Shown: positions 16,993 through 26,451 of the stretch, one piece after another
Layout: every line of letters starts with the position of its first letter
How positions within the stretch are numbered: the stretch's first letter is position 1
Source of the DNA: Rhodospirillales bacterium
GTDB lineage: Bacteria; Pseudomonadota; Alphaproteobacteria; Acetobacterales; Acetobacteraceae
Direction: 5' to 3'
DNA length: 51,191 bases
NCBI GenBank assembly: GCA_947447625.1
Contig: CANFKS010000016.1
Location: forward strand, 1 to 51,191
The notes under the pieces: generated by a model
What the model saw: only the letters and a program-made list of their open reading frames with translations
Told to the model about the DNA's origin: nothing
The model's database searches: none
Made by a program: the position numbers and the translations under genes

Positions 16993-17100
16993 GGTTCATG
17001 CCGGATCCCGCCGTCATCGGCAGGTAGCGCTTCATTCTCTCCTGCCTTTGATGTTATCATATCCGAATGAGTATATCCAACCTTGGTTCCGGAAGCGTGA
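16993..17100. promoter_or_regulatory. divergent promoter region of the capsule exporter
   Basis: Only 108 bases separate the two divergent KpsE-like genes, so both promoters must lie here or inside the coding starts. An AT-rich core, gatgttatcatatccgaatg, sits at about 17050-17070. A GGAAG ribosome binding site lies about eight bases before ATG 17101. I cannot define -35/-10 boxes reliably. Confidence 0.45.
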
Positions 17101-18285
17101 ATGATGCCTGACGACCACACTCAGTTGGCGATGGACGATGTCGTCCAGCTCGTGCCGCTGGAAAGTGGCGCCCGCCCCGTGCCATTTCGTCCGGCGCCAT
17201 TTCGTCCGGCGCCGCGGCGTCGCGGGTGGGTCCGCATGCTGCTCTTGGTCGTGCTGCCGACCGCGCTGTGCGGGACGTATCTGTTCGGTTTTGCGGCTCC
17301 GCGCTACGTCTCGGAGGCGCGCTTCAGCATCAGCCGAAGCAATCAGATGGGGCGCATGCCCGGCGCGGCATTGTCGATCGACGAGGCTCCGAAGGGTCTC
17401 GGGGAAGACGACTCCTACGCGGTCAGGGACTTTCTGCAGTCTCGCGACGCGTTGCGTCTCGCACTCGTAAACTCGGATCTGCGCGACATGCTGCGCGCGG
17501 CGACGTCCGATCCGCTATGGGCCTTCCCGGGGTGGCTCCGCGGTCGGAGCAACGAGGACCTATACCGGTATCTGCAGTGGCTGGTGTCGGTGGATTATGA
17601 TTCCTCGACCGGCATCACGATCCTGCGCGTGCAGGGTTTTGCGCCGCAGGACGCGCAGCGCCTCGCTGATGTGCTGCTCGCCGGCAGTGAAGCGCTGGTC
17701 AACCGGCTCAATGAGCGGGCCCGCAGCGATGCCATTCGCGTGGCGGCCGCCGAGGTGGAGCGTGCGCAGGCGGATGCCGTTCACGCCGAGGATAGGCTTA
17801 CGGCCTTCCGCAATCGCTGGTCGGTGATCGACCCGTCCGCATTGTCACAAACGGTCATCGCCGCCATCACGGCGCTGACGCTACAATCCGCGGAGGCCGC
17901 TGCGCAGCTGGATGTGTTGGTCCACAGTCAGGTGCGCAGCCCGCAGATCGCGCCGTTGCGGGCGCGGATCACGGCCTTGCAGGCGCAGATCGAACTCGAG
18001 CGCGCTCGGCTGGCCGGCAGTGATGCGTCACTCGCTCCACGGATCGCGGAGTATGAGCGGTTGCTGCTGCTGCGGGATTTCGCCGCAAGAAGCTACGTCT
18101 CTGCGCTGACGGTATTGGAGAGCGTTCGCCTCGATGCCCAGCGCCAGCAGGCTTATCTCACCCGTATCGTGCTGCCCCAGCAAGCGGACGAGCCGGCGTC
18201 TCCGCGTCCAGCCACGTGGACGCTGGCGGTTCTCCTGTGCGGCGTTTTGATGTTCGTCCTGTTCCGGCCCGAGCCGCCGGGATGA
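17101..18285 (+). CDS. capsule export inner-membrane protein (KpsE/CtrB-like), copy 2
   Basis: This 394-residue protein has the same architecture as copy 1. A proline-rich cytoplasmic start with a duplicated [13 protein letters not shown] segment precedes a transmembrane helix near residues 42-62. Then come [12 protein letters not shown] and [13 protein letters not shown], a long Ala/Arg/Glu-rich periplasmic coiled coil (about 195-345), and a final helix near 368-388. A GGAAG ribosome binding site precedes ATG 17101. Its stop overlaps the ATPase gene start (ATGA at 18282-18285). It probably bridges the ABC exporter to the outer-membrane channel. Two divergent copies in one locus are unusual, and may form a hetero-oligomer or serve two exporters. 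Confidence 0.85.
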   Translation: MMPDDHTQLAMDDVVQLVPLESGARPVPFRPAPFRPAPRRRGWVRMLLLVVLPTALCGTYLFGFAAPRYVSEARFSISRSNQMGRMPGAALSIDEAPKGLGEDDSYAVRDFLQSRDALRLALVNSDLRDMLRAATSDPLWAFPGWLRGRSNEDLYRYLQWLVSVDYDSSTGITILRVQGFAPQDAQRLADVLLAGSEALVNRLNERARSDAIRVAAAEVERAQADAVHAEDRLTAFRNRWSVIDPSALSQTVIAAITALTLQSAEAAAQLDVLVHSQVRSPQIAPLRARITALQAQIELERARLAGSDASLAPRIAEYERLLLLRDFAARSYVSALTVLESVRLDAQRQQAYLTRIVLPQQADEPASPRPATWTLAVLLCGVLMFVLFRPEPPG

Positions 18286-18983
18286 CCGCTTGGTTTGGTA
18301 CCGCGCCGCGCAGTGTCGCCCCCCCCGCCGATCGTTCGATCGCCGCGTTTGATCTGGTTCAGGAATTCGATACGGCCCGCGGGCCACATCGGGTGCTGGA
18401 TGGCGTCAGCTTCCGCGTGGGCCCCGGGGAGCGCTTGGCGGTGGTGGGCAACAATGGCGCCGGTAAATCGACGCTGATCAAAATACTCTCGGGCCTGCGC
18501 CGACCGACCAGTGGCCACGTTCATCGCGGCCTCACGATGTCCTGGCCGTTGGCGCTGGGCGGTGGATTCGAGGGGGAGATGACTGGGTATGACAACCTGC
18601 GCTTCATTGCTCGCATCTACGGTGCGCCACTTGACCGGACGTATGATTTCGTAATGGATTTCAGCGAACTCGGCGCCAGTATCCGCGAGCCCGTCCGCTT
18701 TTACTCCGACGGTATGCGCATGCGTTTGGCCTTGGCGCTATCGCTGGCGATCGACTTTGAATGCCTGTTGATAGACGAAGTGCTGATGGTCGGGGATCAG
18801 CGCTTCCAAGAGAAATGCATGCGCGCGTTGTTCGACACAAGGCGGCAATGCGGCATGATCCTGGCGATCCATGCCATGGACATCGTGCAACGCTACTGCC
18901 ATCGCGTCCTGGTGCTGAAGGAAGGCCGCGGCCGGGTATTCGACGATGTCGCACGCGGCTGCGCCACCTACGCCACCCTATGA
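18282..18983 (+). CDS. kpsT: capsule/polysaccharide ABC transporter ATPase (KpsT-like)
   Basis: This 233-residue protein starts at ATG 18282 with a four-base overlap with the KpsE-like copy 2. A longer in-frame start at 18216 lies inside that gene and adds no conserved sequence. Walker A is GNNGAGKST. The signature loop is the relaxed [12 protein letters not shown] typical of KpsT/Wzt rather than LSGGQ. Walker B is [12 protein letters not shown]. It powers export of the polysaccharide through the KpsM-like permease. The gene stands apart from the permease gene because of the divergent arrangement. No C-terminal carbohydrate-binding domain of the Wzt type is present, in line with capsule rather than O-antigen export. 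An IS630 relic begins 80 bases downstream. Confidence 0.88.
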   Translation: MTAWFGTAPRSVAPPADRSIAAFDLVQEFDTARGPHRVLDGVSFRVGPGERLAVVGNNGAGKSTLIKILSGLRRPTSGHVHRGLTMSWPLALGGGFEGEMTGYDNLRFIARIYGAPLDRTYDFVMDFSELGASIREPVRFYSDGMRMRLALALSLAIDFECLLIDEVLMVGDQRFQEKCMRALFDTRRQCGMILAIHAMDIVQRYCHRVLVLKEGRGRVFDDVARGCATYATL

Positions 18984-19062
18984 GCCGATAACCAGAAATC
19001 GGCAGGGTGACCAACGGATGGTGTGCCGGTTCCCTGAGTGCCTCGATTCTGGGTTGGTAGGC

Positions 19063-19690
19063 ATGCCTGGCAAATCCCCTCTTTCGGCAACTCCGGGACA
19101 ACAAGCTGAATTGGCATGGCTGGCCGGTTCACGCGAACGCGGCGAGGCAGATCGTGCCCGTGCCGTTGTGCTGACGATGGCGGGCTGGACGAGTGGGCGG
19201 ATTGCCAAGGCGTTTGGCGTTCGGGAGGATATGGTTCGGCTCTGGCGCAGCGATTTCATCATGGGCAACCTCGAGGCGTTGAAAGCCCTTGCCGCCCCCG
19301 TCCCTGACCGGCCCCGTCGTTGACCGGCCCCGTCGTTGACCGGCCAGACCGGACGATTCCGCGCCTGTGCGCCGAGATCGAACCGCGCGAAGGCGTGAGC
19401 ATCAACTGCTCGCAACTCTCCAAGGCGCTGCCCCCCCCTGGCGGCGTCCGCGGCACACGCTGAAGGGGCGCCAGATCGCCAACGAAGTCGCAAGGGGCGG
19501 TCTGCGCCTTCGCAAACCGCATGCGGCGGCCGGCGGCATCGTACTGCTCTCCGGCGACGAGACCTCGTCGCGCATCTCGCACAGCGCGACCGGCTTTACG
19601 GTCTCCAGCCGGAACAGCCCACCAGGCCCGTCGTGCTGGTCGAGGACAATGGCCAAATCCACACAAGCAAACCCAGAAAGCCGTCCAAGC
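19063..19690 (+). pseudogene. IS630-family transposase relic, copy 1
   Basis: The first 87 codons (19063-19323) keep the N-terminal helix-turn-helix, seen as GRIAKAFGVREDMVRLWRS, then stop. Further pieces in shifting frames read RPRHTLKGRQIA and GIVLLSGDE (first DDE aspartate). Then a jump leads to LVAHLAQRDRLYG and RPVVLVEDNGQIHTSK (second aspartate). Intact IS630 transposases are about 340 residues with an uninterrupted DDE core. A 16-base tandem duplication sits at the stop. It shares long near-identical DNA with the relic at 31055-31500 in the same orientation. No terminal inverted repeats were recognisable. Its 3' end abuts the stop of the 305-residue gene at 19698, whose last codons may have been changed by the insertion. 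Confidence 0.82.
19306..19345. repeat. 16-base tandem repeat, 2.5 copies
   Basis: The unit gaccggccccgtcgtt occurs at 19306-19321 and 19322-19337, followed by the partial gaccggcc at 19338-19345. The duplication falls at the premature stop of the IS630 relic and is probably a replication-slippage product that helped to kill the frame. Confidence 0.8.
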
Positions 19691-19697
19691 TCTCAAT

Positions 19698-20615
19698 TCA
19701 GCGCGCCGGCCGGTCCCGTTGGACGGGCTGCGGATCACTGCTGAGCGGAGCAAAAGCGATTTCGACAAGCGAGACGTTGCCGTCGATTGCCCCACGCTCC
19801 AGCGCAAGCCGGACTTCGAGGGGCTCGTCCGGGCTTAGTACTTCGGCGATAAAGTCGGCGGTGAATACCCCACACTGCTCCGCCTGAAAGCGACACCGTC
19901 CGTATCGTTCGCCACCGCGCAATTCAAGGGCGAACCAGACGCCCGCACAGCGACGCGAAAACCTGAGACTCGCACGAAGTCGCCACAACCCGGGAGGAAG
20001 ATGGAAGTACGGCCCAAACACCAGCACGCGCGCAGGGCCGGCGAGTTCGACACTGGCTGGCGCTTGCTCGTCAGGCCGGTCGCCGTTGAAAAGACAGGCC
20101 AGGGGCCAAATCAGCGCGTGGCGTCGGCCATACCGGCCGAATGCGAGGCCATCGGGCAACACTTTGGCAAGCATCGCTCGGTCCTGCGGGCCGGGGAGCG
20201 GATCGTCAGGCAGGACATCGAGGGGGTGCTGCGATGACGCGGTCAAGCCGAAATGGCGGAGCAGAGCCGCGGGATCAGCGAGGCTGTGACGGGTCAATAC
20301 CGGCATGCCTGCGGCGGCTCGTTGGCCGAGTACCGCGTCGCTCAGGGTCAGCCAGCGCAGCGCTTCCAGCGGTCCGAAGCCGCGAGAGCGCAAGCGGGCG
20401 AAACTGGCCAACCCCTCGTCGATCGCTACCACCACGGTGTCATGGGCATTGCGGTTCGCGACGTCCAGCAGCGCCACGACATGCAATCGGTTGGGCTCAT
20501 TCGGATCAATTGCCCCGGGCGTATCGCGCACGATCACCAAAGCATCCCCTGCAGCGGCTGCCACGGCGGCGCAAATCGCATCGATCAGGGGCCCGGGCGG
20601 GCCGACGAGTATCAT
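19698..20615 (-). CDS. hypothetical protein in capsule operon
   Basis: I do not recognise this 305-residue protein. It starts MILVGPPGPLIDAI but lacks the lysine of a true P-loop. Residues 20-60 contain DALVIVRDTPGAI and VVALLDVANR. The C-terminal half (about 195-290) is rich in beta-forming stretches such as RVLVFGPYFHLPPGLWRLR, resembling a carbohydrate-binding or lectin-like sheet, though that is only an impression. It lacks a signal peptide or transmembrane helix. It lies 16 bases downstream of the OPX lipoprotein gene on the same strand and is surely co-transcribed with it, so a role in capsule synthesis or modification is plausible. Its last codons run into the IS630 relic and may not be the original C-terminus. 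Confidence 0.6.
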   Translation of the reverse strand: MILVGPPGPLIDAICAAVAAAAGDALVIVRDTPGAIDPNEPNRLHVVALLDVANRNAHDTVVVAIDEGLASFARLRSRGFGPLEALRWLTLSDAVLGQRAAAGMPVLTRHSLADPAALLRHFGLTASSQHPLDVLPDDPLPGPQDRAMLAKVLPDGLAFGRYGRRHALIWPLACLFNGDRPDEQAPASVELAGPARVLVFGPYFHLPPGLWRLRASLRFSRRCAGVWFALELRGGERYGRCRFQAEQCGVFTADFIAEVLSPDEPLEVRLALERGAIDGNVSLVEIAFAPLSSDPQPVQRDRPAR

Positions 20616-20631
20616 CGCGGCGCCGGCGCTC

Positions 20632-21789
20632 CTACTTCGCCAGGGTCTTCACCGATGCTGCCGTTAAGGCCGGCGACAGCAGCAGGTTGACCATATTCAG
20701 CACCTTCTGGAGGTCGCTGTAGTTGGCATTGGCGACGTAAAGAATATCCCGGTTACGCATCGGGAAGCGCTGTGCCAGGAACAACGAGGAGGGGTCCCGC
20801 AGGTTCACATGATAGATCGACGGCACCCCGTTGGCGAGCACCGGCACGCCGTCCGCCTGCGAAAATCGCCGGGCGATCGCGGGATCCTCGAAGCGCACCA
20901 CATAGACTGCGGTGGGGTCCGCGCGCTCATCGATCAAGCCTCCCGCCTTGGCCACCGCCTGCCCGAGGGATAATGCAGGCACATCAAAGGGGATCAACCC
21001 GTTATGCACCACCGCGCCGGAGGAGGTGAACGTCTGCGGATTGCGCAACAGCGTAACGACATCGTCGGGCCGGAGGTAGATATTCTGACGTGGATCGGCC
21101 ATGACCGCCGACAGCGCAACGCTCATGGTGCGTCCGTCGCGTGTGATCTGCACCGATGTGTCGTTGTTGCCGAGTTGTCCACCGCCGCCGCTGCCGGCCA
21201 GCACTTCGAGGAGCCGGTCGCCACGCACGCTCAGCGGCACCCGTGCCGCGGCCCCGCCATCGCGGATGAGGCTGACGGTATTGCTGATATTGTGCACGAC
21301 GGTCACCAACGCCTGGGGGTCGATCGCCTTGTCGGCCAAACGCTGCACAATGACGCCTTCAACCTCGGGCGGCGTTCGCCCGGCCACCTCGACCCGGCCG
21401 CCAAACGGCACAGTGATCGCGCCATCGCGCGCGACGATCTGTTCCGGGATCACGGCAGAGCGGGTGCCGGGGCTCGAGCGGTCCACCACCGGGCTTGAGA
21501 ACAGGCCACCGGCGGCGGCCTCCCACAACGTGATCTGAACGCCATCGCCGACGCCGATCCGCTGCTCGCGCGGTGGCCGGTAATCACCGAATGCGCCTTG
21601 CAGCGTTGGCGGCAGACTGGATTCCAAAACCGCGACCACCGCGCCGGTCATCTCGATCATTGCGATATCCGGCGGATATGTCGTATCTGCAACGATATCG
21701 GCTTTCATCGGGCCTTGCCGCGGGAGCGACGAGCAGGCAGACACGGCGGCCAGCACCAGAATCTGGACAAGCGGGGTTCGGCGCAGCAT
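20632..21789 (-). CDS. polysaccharide export outer-membrane lipoprotein (OPX, KpsD/Wza family)
   Basis: This 385-residue protein starts with a lipoprotein signal peptide whose lipobox VSAC places the acylated Cys at residue 19. The mature part has the polysaccharide export domain (GDGVQITLWEAA and IVARDGAITVPFGG) and then SLBB-like domains, with YLRPDDVVTLLRNPQ and the closing RNRDILYVANANYSD. OPX proteins form the outer-membrane exit for capsule and connect to the KpsE-like periplasmic proteins. Length and domain order match the short CtrA/BexD-type OPX. It heads a minus-strand pair with the unknown protein at 19698-20615. The gene completes an export apparatus with KpsM, KpsT and two KpsE-like proteins, though KpsC/KpsS lipid-anchor enzymes are absent from the window. 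Confidence 0.88.
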   Translation of the reverse strand: MLRRTPLVQILVLAAVSACSSLPRQGPMKADIVADTTYPPDIAMIEMTGAVVAVLESSLPPTLQGAFGDYRPPREQRIGVGDGVQITLWEAAAGGLFSSPVVDRSSPGTRSAVIPEQIVARDGAITVPFGGRVEVAGRTPPEVEGVIVQRLADKAIDPQALVTVVHNISNTVSLIRDGGAAARVPLSVRGDRLLEVLAGSGGGGQLGNNDTSVQITRDGRTMSVALSAVMADPRQNIYLRPDDVVTLLRNPQTFTSSGAVVHNGLIPFDVPALSLGQAVAKAGGLIDERADPTAVYVVRFEDPAIARRFSQADGVPVLANGVPSIYHVNLRDPSSLFLAQRFPMRNRDILYVANANYSDLQKVLNMVNLLLSPALTAASVKTLAK

Positions 21790-22012
21790 GGGCTTAGCTC
21801 CCGATATTTAAAGAAACACGGCCGCAGCCCGCAAACTGCTCAGACTCTATTCCCTCATCGTCTCGTTCCGATGATCCAGGGTTTTAGGATCGCATGAATG
21901 ACCCGTCAAGCGCACCGCGGCCGCGTTGACACGCGCGCAGCCAAGCAGGATCGAGGTTCCATAGGTGATGTCAGACGATGCTTGTTGCCGGACCGTTTTG
22001 AGGGTAAGCGGA
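21790..22012. promoter_or_regulatory. divergent intergenic region between OPX and FkbM genes
   Basis: This region separates the OPX gene (minus) from the methyltransferase operon (plus), so it should hold promoters for both. The composition is moderate in GC and no strong dyad or sigma-70 pair is obvious. A GTG/ATG at 21965-21970 is in frame with the methyltransferase but the upstream codons show no family similarity. The purine-rich agggtaagcgga just before ATG 22013 favours the later start. Confidence 0.4.
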
Positions 22013-22858
22013 ATGATCATGTATGACCTGTATCCCTGCCAATTTGAAACCCTGGCGCGCGTCGAGCTTGAGGCCGCCATCCAACGGCGCACCCAGGTCG
22101 TTCCGATCGCCTCGGATATGGTGCTCGCGCGCGTGTTGACCCGCTACAAAATGTTTCTCCGCACCAGCGACCTCGGCTTCGGTTGCCACGTCATGATGGA
22201 CGGTTATTGGGAAATCTGGCTTACCCGTTTCCTCGCCCGAACCTTGCGACCCGGTATGCGCGTCATCGATGTCGGGGCCAATTTCGGTTACTACACGATG
22301 CTGATGGCAGACATCGTCGGCTCCGCCGGCGCGGTGATCGCCGTCGAGCCCAATCCTGATACCGCAGAATTGCTGCTGCGCTCGGTGCAACTGAACGGAT
22401 ACGCCGGCCATACCGCGGTTCTGCAAACCGCCCTGGGCGCCGAGGATGCTGCATCTGCACAATTTTTCGCTCCTGACGGGGAACCGAAAAATGCGGCAAT
22501 CGGCGGCGCACACGGCCGGGCAGGCCAGGAGATGACGGTGCCTGTCACGTGTCTCGACAAAATTGCGGGACGGTGGGGCCCTATCGACTTCATCAAGATC
22601 GACGCCGAAGGCAGCGAAGAGGCCATTATCGCGGGGATGGGTTCGGTCCTCGCGAATTCACCGCCGGCAATGGTGCTCGAATTTAATGCACACCGCGGCA
22701 ATGATCCGCGGGGCTTGCTGTCGCGATTGCTGGCGGTTTACGGCAAGGTAGCGGAAATCGGTTTTGACAGTGCCCTGGTGCCCGTGACTGCCGATACCCT
22801 CCTCACTTCCTGCCCTGGCGAGGACCGGCTGCTTTATTTCTCACTTGATCGCGGCTGA
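22013..22858 (+). CDS. FkbM-family SAM-dependent methyltransferase
   Basis: About 281 residues from ATG 22013, with a longer start at 21965 possible. The SAM-binding glycine loop is VIDVGANFGYYT, followed by the acidic end of strand 2, VIAVEPNPDT. The FkbM signature DFIKIDAEGSEEAII follows. FkbM enzymes O-methylate sugars, polyketides or lipids. The gene opens a plus-strand operon. Its TGA overlaps the ATG of the next glycosyltransferase (TGATG at 22856-22860). A role in methylating a capsule sugar or the lipid product is reasonable from context, but the substrate cannot be told. Confidence 0.86.
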   Translation: MIMYDLYPCQFETLARVELEAAIQRRTQVVPIASDMVLARVLTRYKMFLRTSDLGFGCHVMMDGYWEIWLTRFLARTLRPGMRVIDVGANFGYYTMLMADIVGSAGAVIAVEPNPDTAELLLRSVQLNGYAGHTAVLQTALGAEDAASAQFFAPDGEPKNAAIGGAHGRAGQEMTVPVTCLDKIAGRWGPIDFIKIDAEGSEEAIIAGMGSVLANSPPAMVLEFNAHRGNDPRGLLSRLLAVYGKVAEIGFDSALVPVTADTLLTSCPGEDRLLYFSLDRG

Positions 22859-24204
22859 TGTCGGGCGGCAGCAACATTGTGCTCGACCAGACCGGCACGG
22901 TCATGCGCATGGGTACTGGGATTGCGACCTATGCGCGAAACCTCGCCACGGCCGCGCGGGGCGCCGGTTATGGCACCGACCTGATGATCAGCACCGAGCG
23001 TCGGCTTGATCCGCGCAATCCGGTCCTCTCGGAAGTCACGATGTTCGATGCCGCCCGCAACCCGCCGCTTGCATGGCTGCAGCCGACACGCGACGCCGTA
23101 CGGGGCGCTCTGCTTGGTCCTTTTGGATATCGGCCTCAGCCGATGGCCCGCGCTGGCGTCGTCATCCGCCCGGCCGGAACCGACTCCCCTGGTATGGACA
23201 CGACCTTCGTCGCCGCGCGGCTGTTCGAGGAGGCTCGGGTGTCGTTCTTTGTCCACAACCGGCTGGCCCGCGTCCGTTTGCCGAGACCCTCCGCACTGTT
23301 CCATGCGAGCCACCCCTTGCCCCTGCGCGTCGTTGGCTGCCCAAACATCGTCACCATCCATGACCTGGTGCCGCTGCACCTGCCCTACATGACGCTCGAC
23401 AACAAACGCTACTTCTACCGCCTGATCGCCCGTCTTGTTGCCGAAGCGGATCACATCGTGACCGTTTCGGAATACTCGCGCGACGACATCATGTCACTTT
23501 TTGGTGTTCCGGCCCATCGCATCACGAATACCTATCAGGCAGTGACCTTGCCGCCCCGCGTATTGACCCGATCGAATGATGACATCGCGCGCGACCTTGC
23601 CAATTTGTTTGAACTGGACGCGGGGGAGTACTATCTGTTTGTCGGCGCCCTCGAACCCAAGAAGAATGTCGCCCGGTTGATCGACGCCTATGCAGCGTCG
23701 GGCTCACAACGCCCGCTCATCATAGCAGGTGGCGAGGGGTGGCAGAACGAGGCCGAATTGGCGCGGATCGGTGATGACCGGTTCGCCCAATGGCGGGTTT
23801 CCAGCAACGTGATCTCCTCCTTCAAGCGTGTGCGGCGGATTCCGTATCTACCGCCCGAACAATTGTTCACCCTGATGCGCGGCGCGCGCGCGCTCTTGTT
23901 TCCCTCATTGTTTGAGGGCTTTGGCCTGCCGGTGCTGGAGGCGATGACGCTTGGGACACCGGTGCTGACCTCGAATGTCACGTCCCTGCCGGAGGTGGCG
24001 GGAGACGCCGCGCTGTTGGTGGATCCGCGCGACGGCATCGCGATGGCCGAGGCGATCCGTCGGCTCGATGCCGATAAGGACCTGCTGGCTGAGTTGTCCA
24101 TGCTTGGCCGAGCACGCGCGGCACACTTCACGATGGACGCCTACACAGCGCGGGTGGCAGACCTGTATGGGCGGCTGATCGGCACGCCAGCGACGGGACG
24201 ATGA
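22858..24204 (+). CDS. GT4-family glycosyltransferase
   Basis: This 448-residue GT-B protein has an N-terminal nucleotide-sugar fold with GTGIATYARNL, and the mid-domain VGALEPKKNVARLI. The catalytic E-x7-E block is PSLFEGFGLPVLEAMTLGTP. It is the same subfamily as the protein at 208-1518, sharing the block order. Start ATG 22858 overlaps the methyltransferase stop, and its own stop overlaps the P450 start (ATGA), so four genes appear translationally linked. It would extend a glycan or glycosylate a lipid. Acceptor and donor are unknown. Confidence 0.87.
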   Translation: MSGGSNIVLDQTGTVMRMGTGIATYARNLATAARGAGYGTDLMISTERRLDPRNPVLSEVTMFDAARNPPLAWLQPTRDAVRGALLGPFGYRPQPMARAGVVIRPAGTDSPGMDTTFVAARLFEEARVSFFVHNRLARVRLPRPSALFHASHPLPLRVVGCPNIVTIHDLVPLHLPYMTLDNKRYFYRLIARLVAEADHIVTVSEYSRDDIMSLFGVPAHRITNTYQAVTLPPRVLTRSNDDIARDLANLFELDAGEYYLFVGALEPKKNVARLIDAYAASGSQRPLIIAGGEGWQNEAELARIGDDRFAQWRVSSNVISSFKRVRRIPYLPPEQLFTLMRGARALLFPSLFEGFGLPVLEAMTLGTPVLTSNVTSLPEVAGDAALLVDPRDGIAMAEAIRRLDADKDLLAELSMLGRARAAHFTMDAYTARVADLYGRLIGTPATGR

Positions 24205-25580
24205 GCACCGCGGCGCCCTATGTTCCCCCGTTTCCACCGCGCCCTGCCCGCGGTCTGCCGCCTCTCGAACTGCTCCGCACCGCGCGCCGCAATCTGATCG
24301 CGATATGGCCGCAATCCTCCTTCGAGGACGAGATCATCGACTACCGCATGCTGTGTCGACAGGTCGTGGTGTGCAATTCGCCCACTACGGTGAAAGAGGT
24401 CTTCGTCGACAAGGCCTCTACATACAACCGCAAGTCGCCTCAGCAACGCCACGCGCTGGCTCCGTTGATCGGGGATGGTCTGTTCATCAGCGATGGCGAT
24501 GTTTGGCGCGAGCGGCGCCGCGTCGTTGCCGGCGTGACCCATATCTCGCGGTTGGCGGAACTGGCCCCGAACATCACCAGTGGCGCGCGCGATCGCCTGG
24601 CGGATTGGCATGCCCGCGGCAACGGCAGCGAAATCGATGCGCTGACCGCAATGGCCGAGATGACAGCAGGCATCATCTGCACCACGATTTTCGGCCGCAC
24701 TCTGGGCGGCGCCGCGGCGGCGAGTGTGGTCGAGGCGTTTACCGAGTATCAGGCGATCATCGGCCAGACCGATGTGATGTCCCTGCTCGGGCTGCCCGAT
24801 TATCTGCCGCGCCCCAGGGCGTCTCGGGTGCGCGCAGCCGCTTCGCGCATTCATCGCGTCCTTGATGATTTGATCGCGGCCCTGCTTGACGCCCCGCACC
24901 GGCGGGAATCGTCGCTGCTGCGCGCAATGGCTGACATGCCGCTGGCCGGCAGCGGTGTTCCGATGGACCGACGCGCCTTCCGCCATGAGGCTGCGGTCTT
25001 GTTCATGGCCGGTCATGAGACCACCGCGGCCCTTCTGGCGTGGGCATGGTTCATCCTGTCCCAGGATCCGGCGAGCGAGGCCCGAGTGCACGCCGAACTC
25101 GACACAGTGCTCAACGGGCGCGATCCCGATTACGCTGATTTCGATCGTCTGGTCTTCACGCGGGCGGTGATCGAGGAGACCTTGCGGCTTTACCCGCCGG
25201 TGCCGCTGCAGGCCCGCGAGGCTCGCGAGGCCGGCGAAATCGGCGGCCACAAAGTCGCTGCGAAGGCGCTGATCATCCTCAATGCCTGGCTTTTGCATCG
25301 ACATCGCAAGCTGTGGCCTGAACCGGACGCCTTCGTCCCCGATCGCTTCCTCCCTGGCGGGCCGGGTCTGCCATCGCGTTATGCCTATGTGCCCTTCTCC
25401 ATCGGTCAGCGCACCTGCACCGGTTCGGCCTTCGGGCTCATCGAAGCCGTCTTGTGCCTGGCCACGCTGGCCCAGCACTTCCGGCTGCGGCTGCGCCCGG
25501 GGTGGCAGGTGATGCCGGTCTGCCGCCTGAGTCTCAGACCCGGCGGTGGCCTGCCGATGCGGATCGAGGCAAGACGCTGA
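24201..25580 (+). CDS. cytochrome P450
   Basis: This 459-residue protein has all the core motifs of a class I bacterial P450. The I-helix oxygen-binding segment AGHETT is at 270-275. The ExxR motif is EETLR at 325-329. The heme loop PFSIGQRTCTG has its thiolate Cys at 406. There is no N-terminal membrane anchor. It hydroxylates or otherwise oxidises a hydrophobic substrate, using electrons from a ferredoxin that is not encoded nearby. Its ATG overlaps the upstream glycosyltransferase stop, and the acyltransferase starts two bases after its stop. Placement inside a glycosyltransferase/acyltransferase operon suggests oxidation of an acyl chain or polyketide. Sequence resembles fatty-acid type P450s (CYP102-like core) only in general terms. 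Confidence 0.9.
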   Translation: MSTAAPYVPPFPPRPARGLPPLELLRTARRNLIAIWPQSSFEDEIIDYRMLCRQVVVCNSPTTVKEVFVDKASTYNRKSPQQRHALAPLIGDGLFISDGDVWRERRRVVAGVTHISRLAELAPNITSGARDRLADWHARGNGSEIDALTAMAEMTAGIICTTIFGRTLGGAAAASVVEAFTEYQAIIGQTDVMSLLGLPDYLPRPRASRVRAAASRIHRVLDDLIAALLDAPHRRESSLLRAMADMPLAGSGVPMDRRAFRHEAAVLFMAGHETTAALLAWAWFILSQDPASEARVHAELDTVLNGRDPDYADFDRLVFTRAVIEETLRLYPPVPLQAREAREAGEIGGHKVAAKALIILNAWLLHRHRKLWPEPDAFVPDRFLPGGPGLPSRYAYVPFSIGQRTCTGSAFGLIEAVLCLATLAQHFRLRLRPGWQVMPVCRLSLRPGGGLPMRIEARR

Positions 25581-25581
25581 G

Positions 25582-26451
25582 ATGAGACCGGCCGACATGC
25601 TTGACTGCGCGCTGCACGTCTTCATGCGCGCCCTCCCGATCGATGCCGCGTCCGCCCTCGGCGTTGCACTCTCCCCCCTCCTCGGGCGCCGGGCCAATCC
25701 AATCGCGGATGCGCGCGCGCGCGCGCTGTTCCTGCGGCTGGAGCCCGGTTTGGCCGGCGATCCGGTTGCGGCCGAACGGCGGAGCGCCGGGCTTTGGCGA
25801 GCGATCGGGCGCACCTTCGCGGAATTTGCGGTCGCGAAGCGCATGCTGCGCGCCGGACGGGTCACACTGGATGGCGCCGACGCGCTTGACGCCGCCTGTG
25901 CCAGTGGCCGGCCAGTCATTTTGGCCTTCCTGCACACCGGCAACTGGGAGATCACAGGCGCGCAGATGGCTTGGCGCTATCCCGGCCGCATGGTGGCGGT
26001 TGTTGATCTGCCGCAGTCCAAGGCCCGTGCCCAGATCGCCACCGCGACACGGGCGCATCTGCCCATCCGCATCTGTCCGGCCGGCACAGCGATGTGGCGA
26101 AGCGCACTGGACCATCTCGCCCGGCCGGGGGCCATTCTCTGGTTGGCAGCCGATGCGCAGGAGAACGGGATATGCGGTTTCCCGGGTTTCGGGCAGCCGC
26201 TTCCGGCGGGGGGGAGCGCCGGCAAACTGGTCAGGCTTGCGCGCAGGACGCGGGCACTGGTGGTGCCGCTCTCTTGCGAGCGTCTCTCCGGAGCCCGGTT
26301 CGTCACCCGCGTTCTGCCCCCTCAGGACCCGGCCGCGATGACCCAGGAGGCCGCCATCGCCGCCCTGGAGGCGGTATTCGCGCCCGTCGCACGACGCCTT
26401 GCCGGGCAATGGTACATGGCCCTCATGTACCGCACCGAAGCCTTGTCATGA
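25582..26451 (+). CDS. LpxL/HtrB-like lysophospholipid acyltransferase
   Basis: This 289-residue protein of the lipid A biosynthesis acyltransferase superfamily has the catalytic HTGNWE (His118, Glu123, H-x4-E). A later WLAADAQENG segment corresponds to the second family block. The N-terminus is weakly hydrophobic, suggesting membrane association. It would transfer an acyl group from ACP or CoA to a hydroxyl or amine of a lipid. ATG 25582 lies two bases after the P450 stop; a start at 25546 inside the P450 gene has no support. Its stop overlaps the stop of the convergent SDR gene by six bases. A function on the PKS-derived lipid rather than on lipid A is suggested by the neighbours. Confidence 0.83.
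   Translation: MRPADMLDCALHVFMRALPIDAASALGVALSPLLGRRANPIADARARALFLRLEPGLAGDPVAAERRSAGLWRAIGRTFAEFAVAKRMLRAGRVTLDGADALDAACASGRPVILAFLHTGNWEITGAQMAWRYPGRMVAVVDLPQSKARAQIATATRAHLPIRICPAGTAMWRSALDHLARPGAILWLAADAQENGICGFPGFGQPLPAGGSAGKLVRLARRTRALVVPLSCERLSGARFVTRVLPPQDPAAMTQEAAIAALEAVFAPVARRLAGQWYMALMYRTEALS

Noticed and set aside
24141-25955. 604-codon minus-strand frame opposite the P450 and acyltransferase genes
   Set aside because: Antisense to two genes with complete catalytic motifs; composition typical of a shadow frame.
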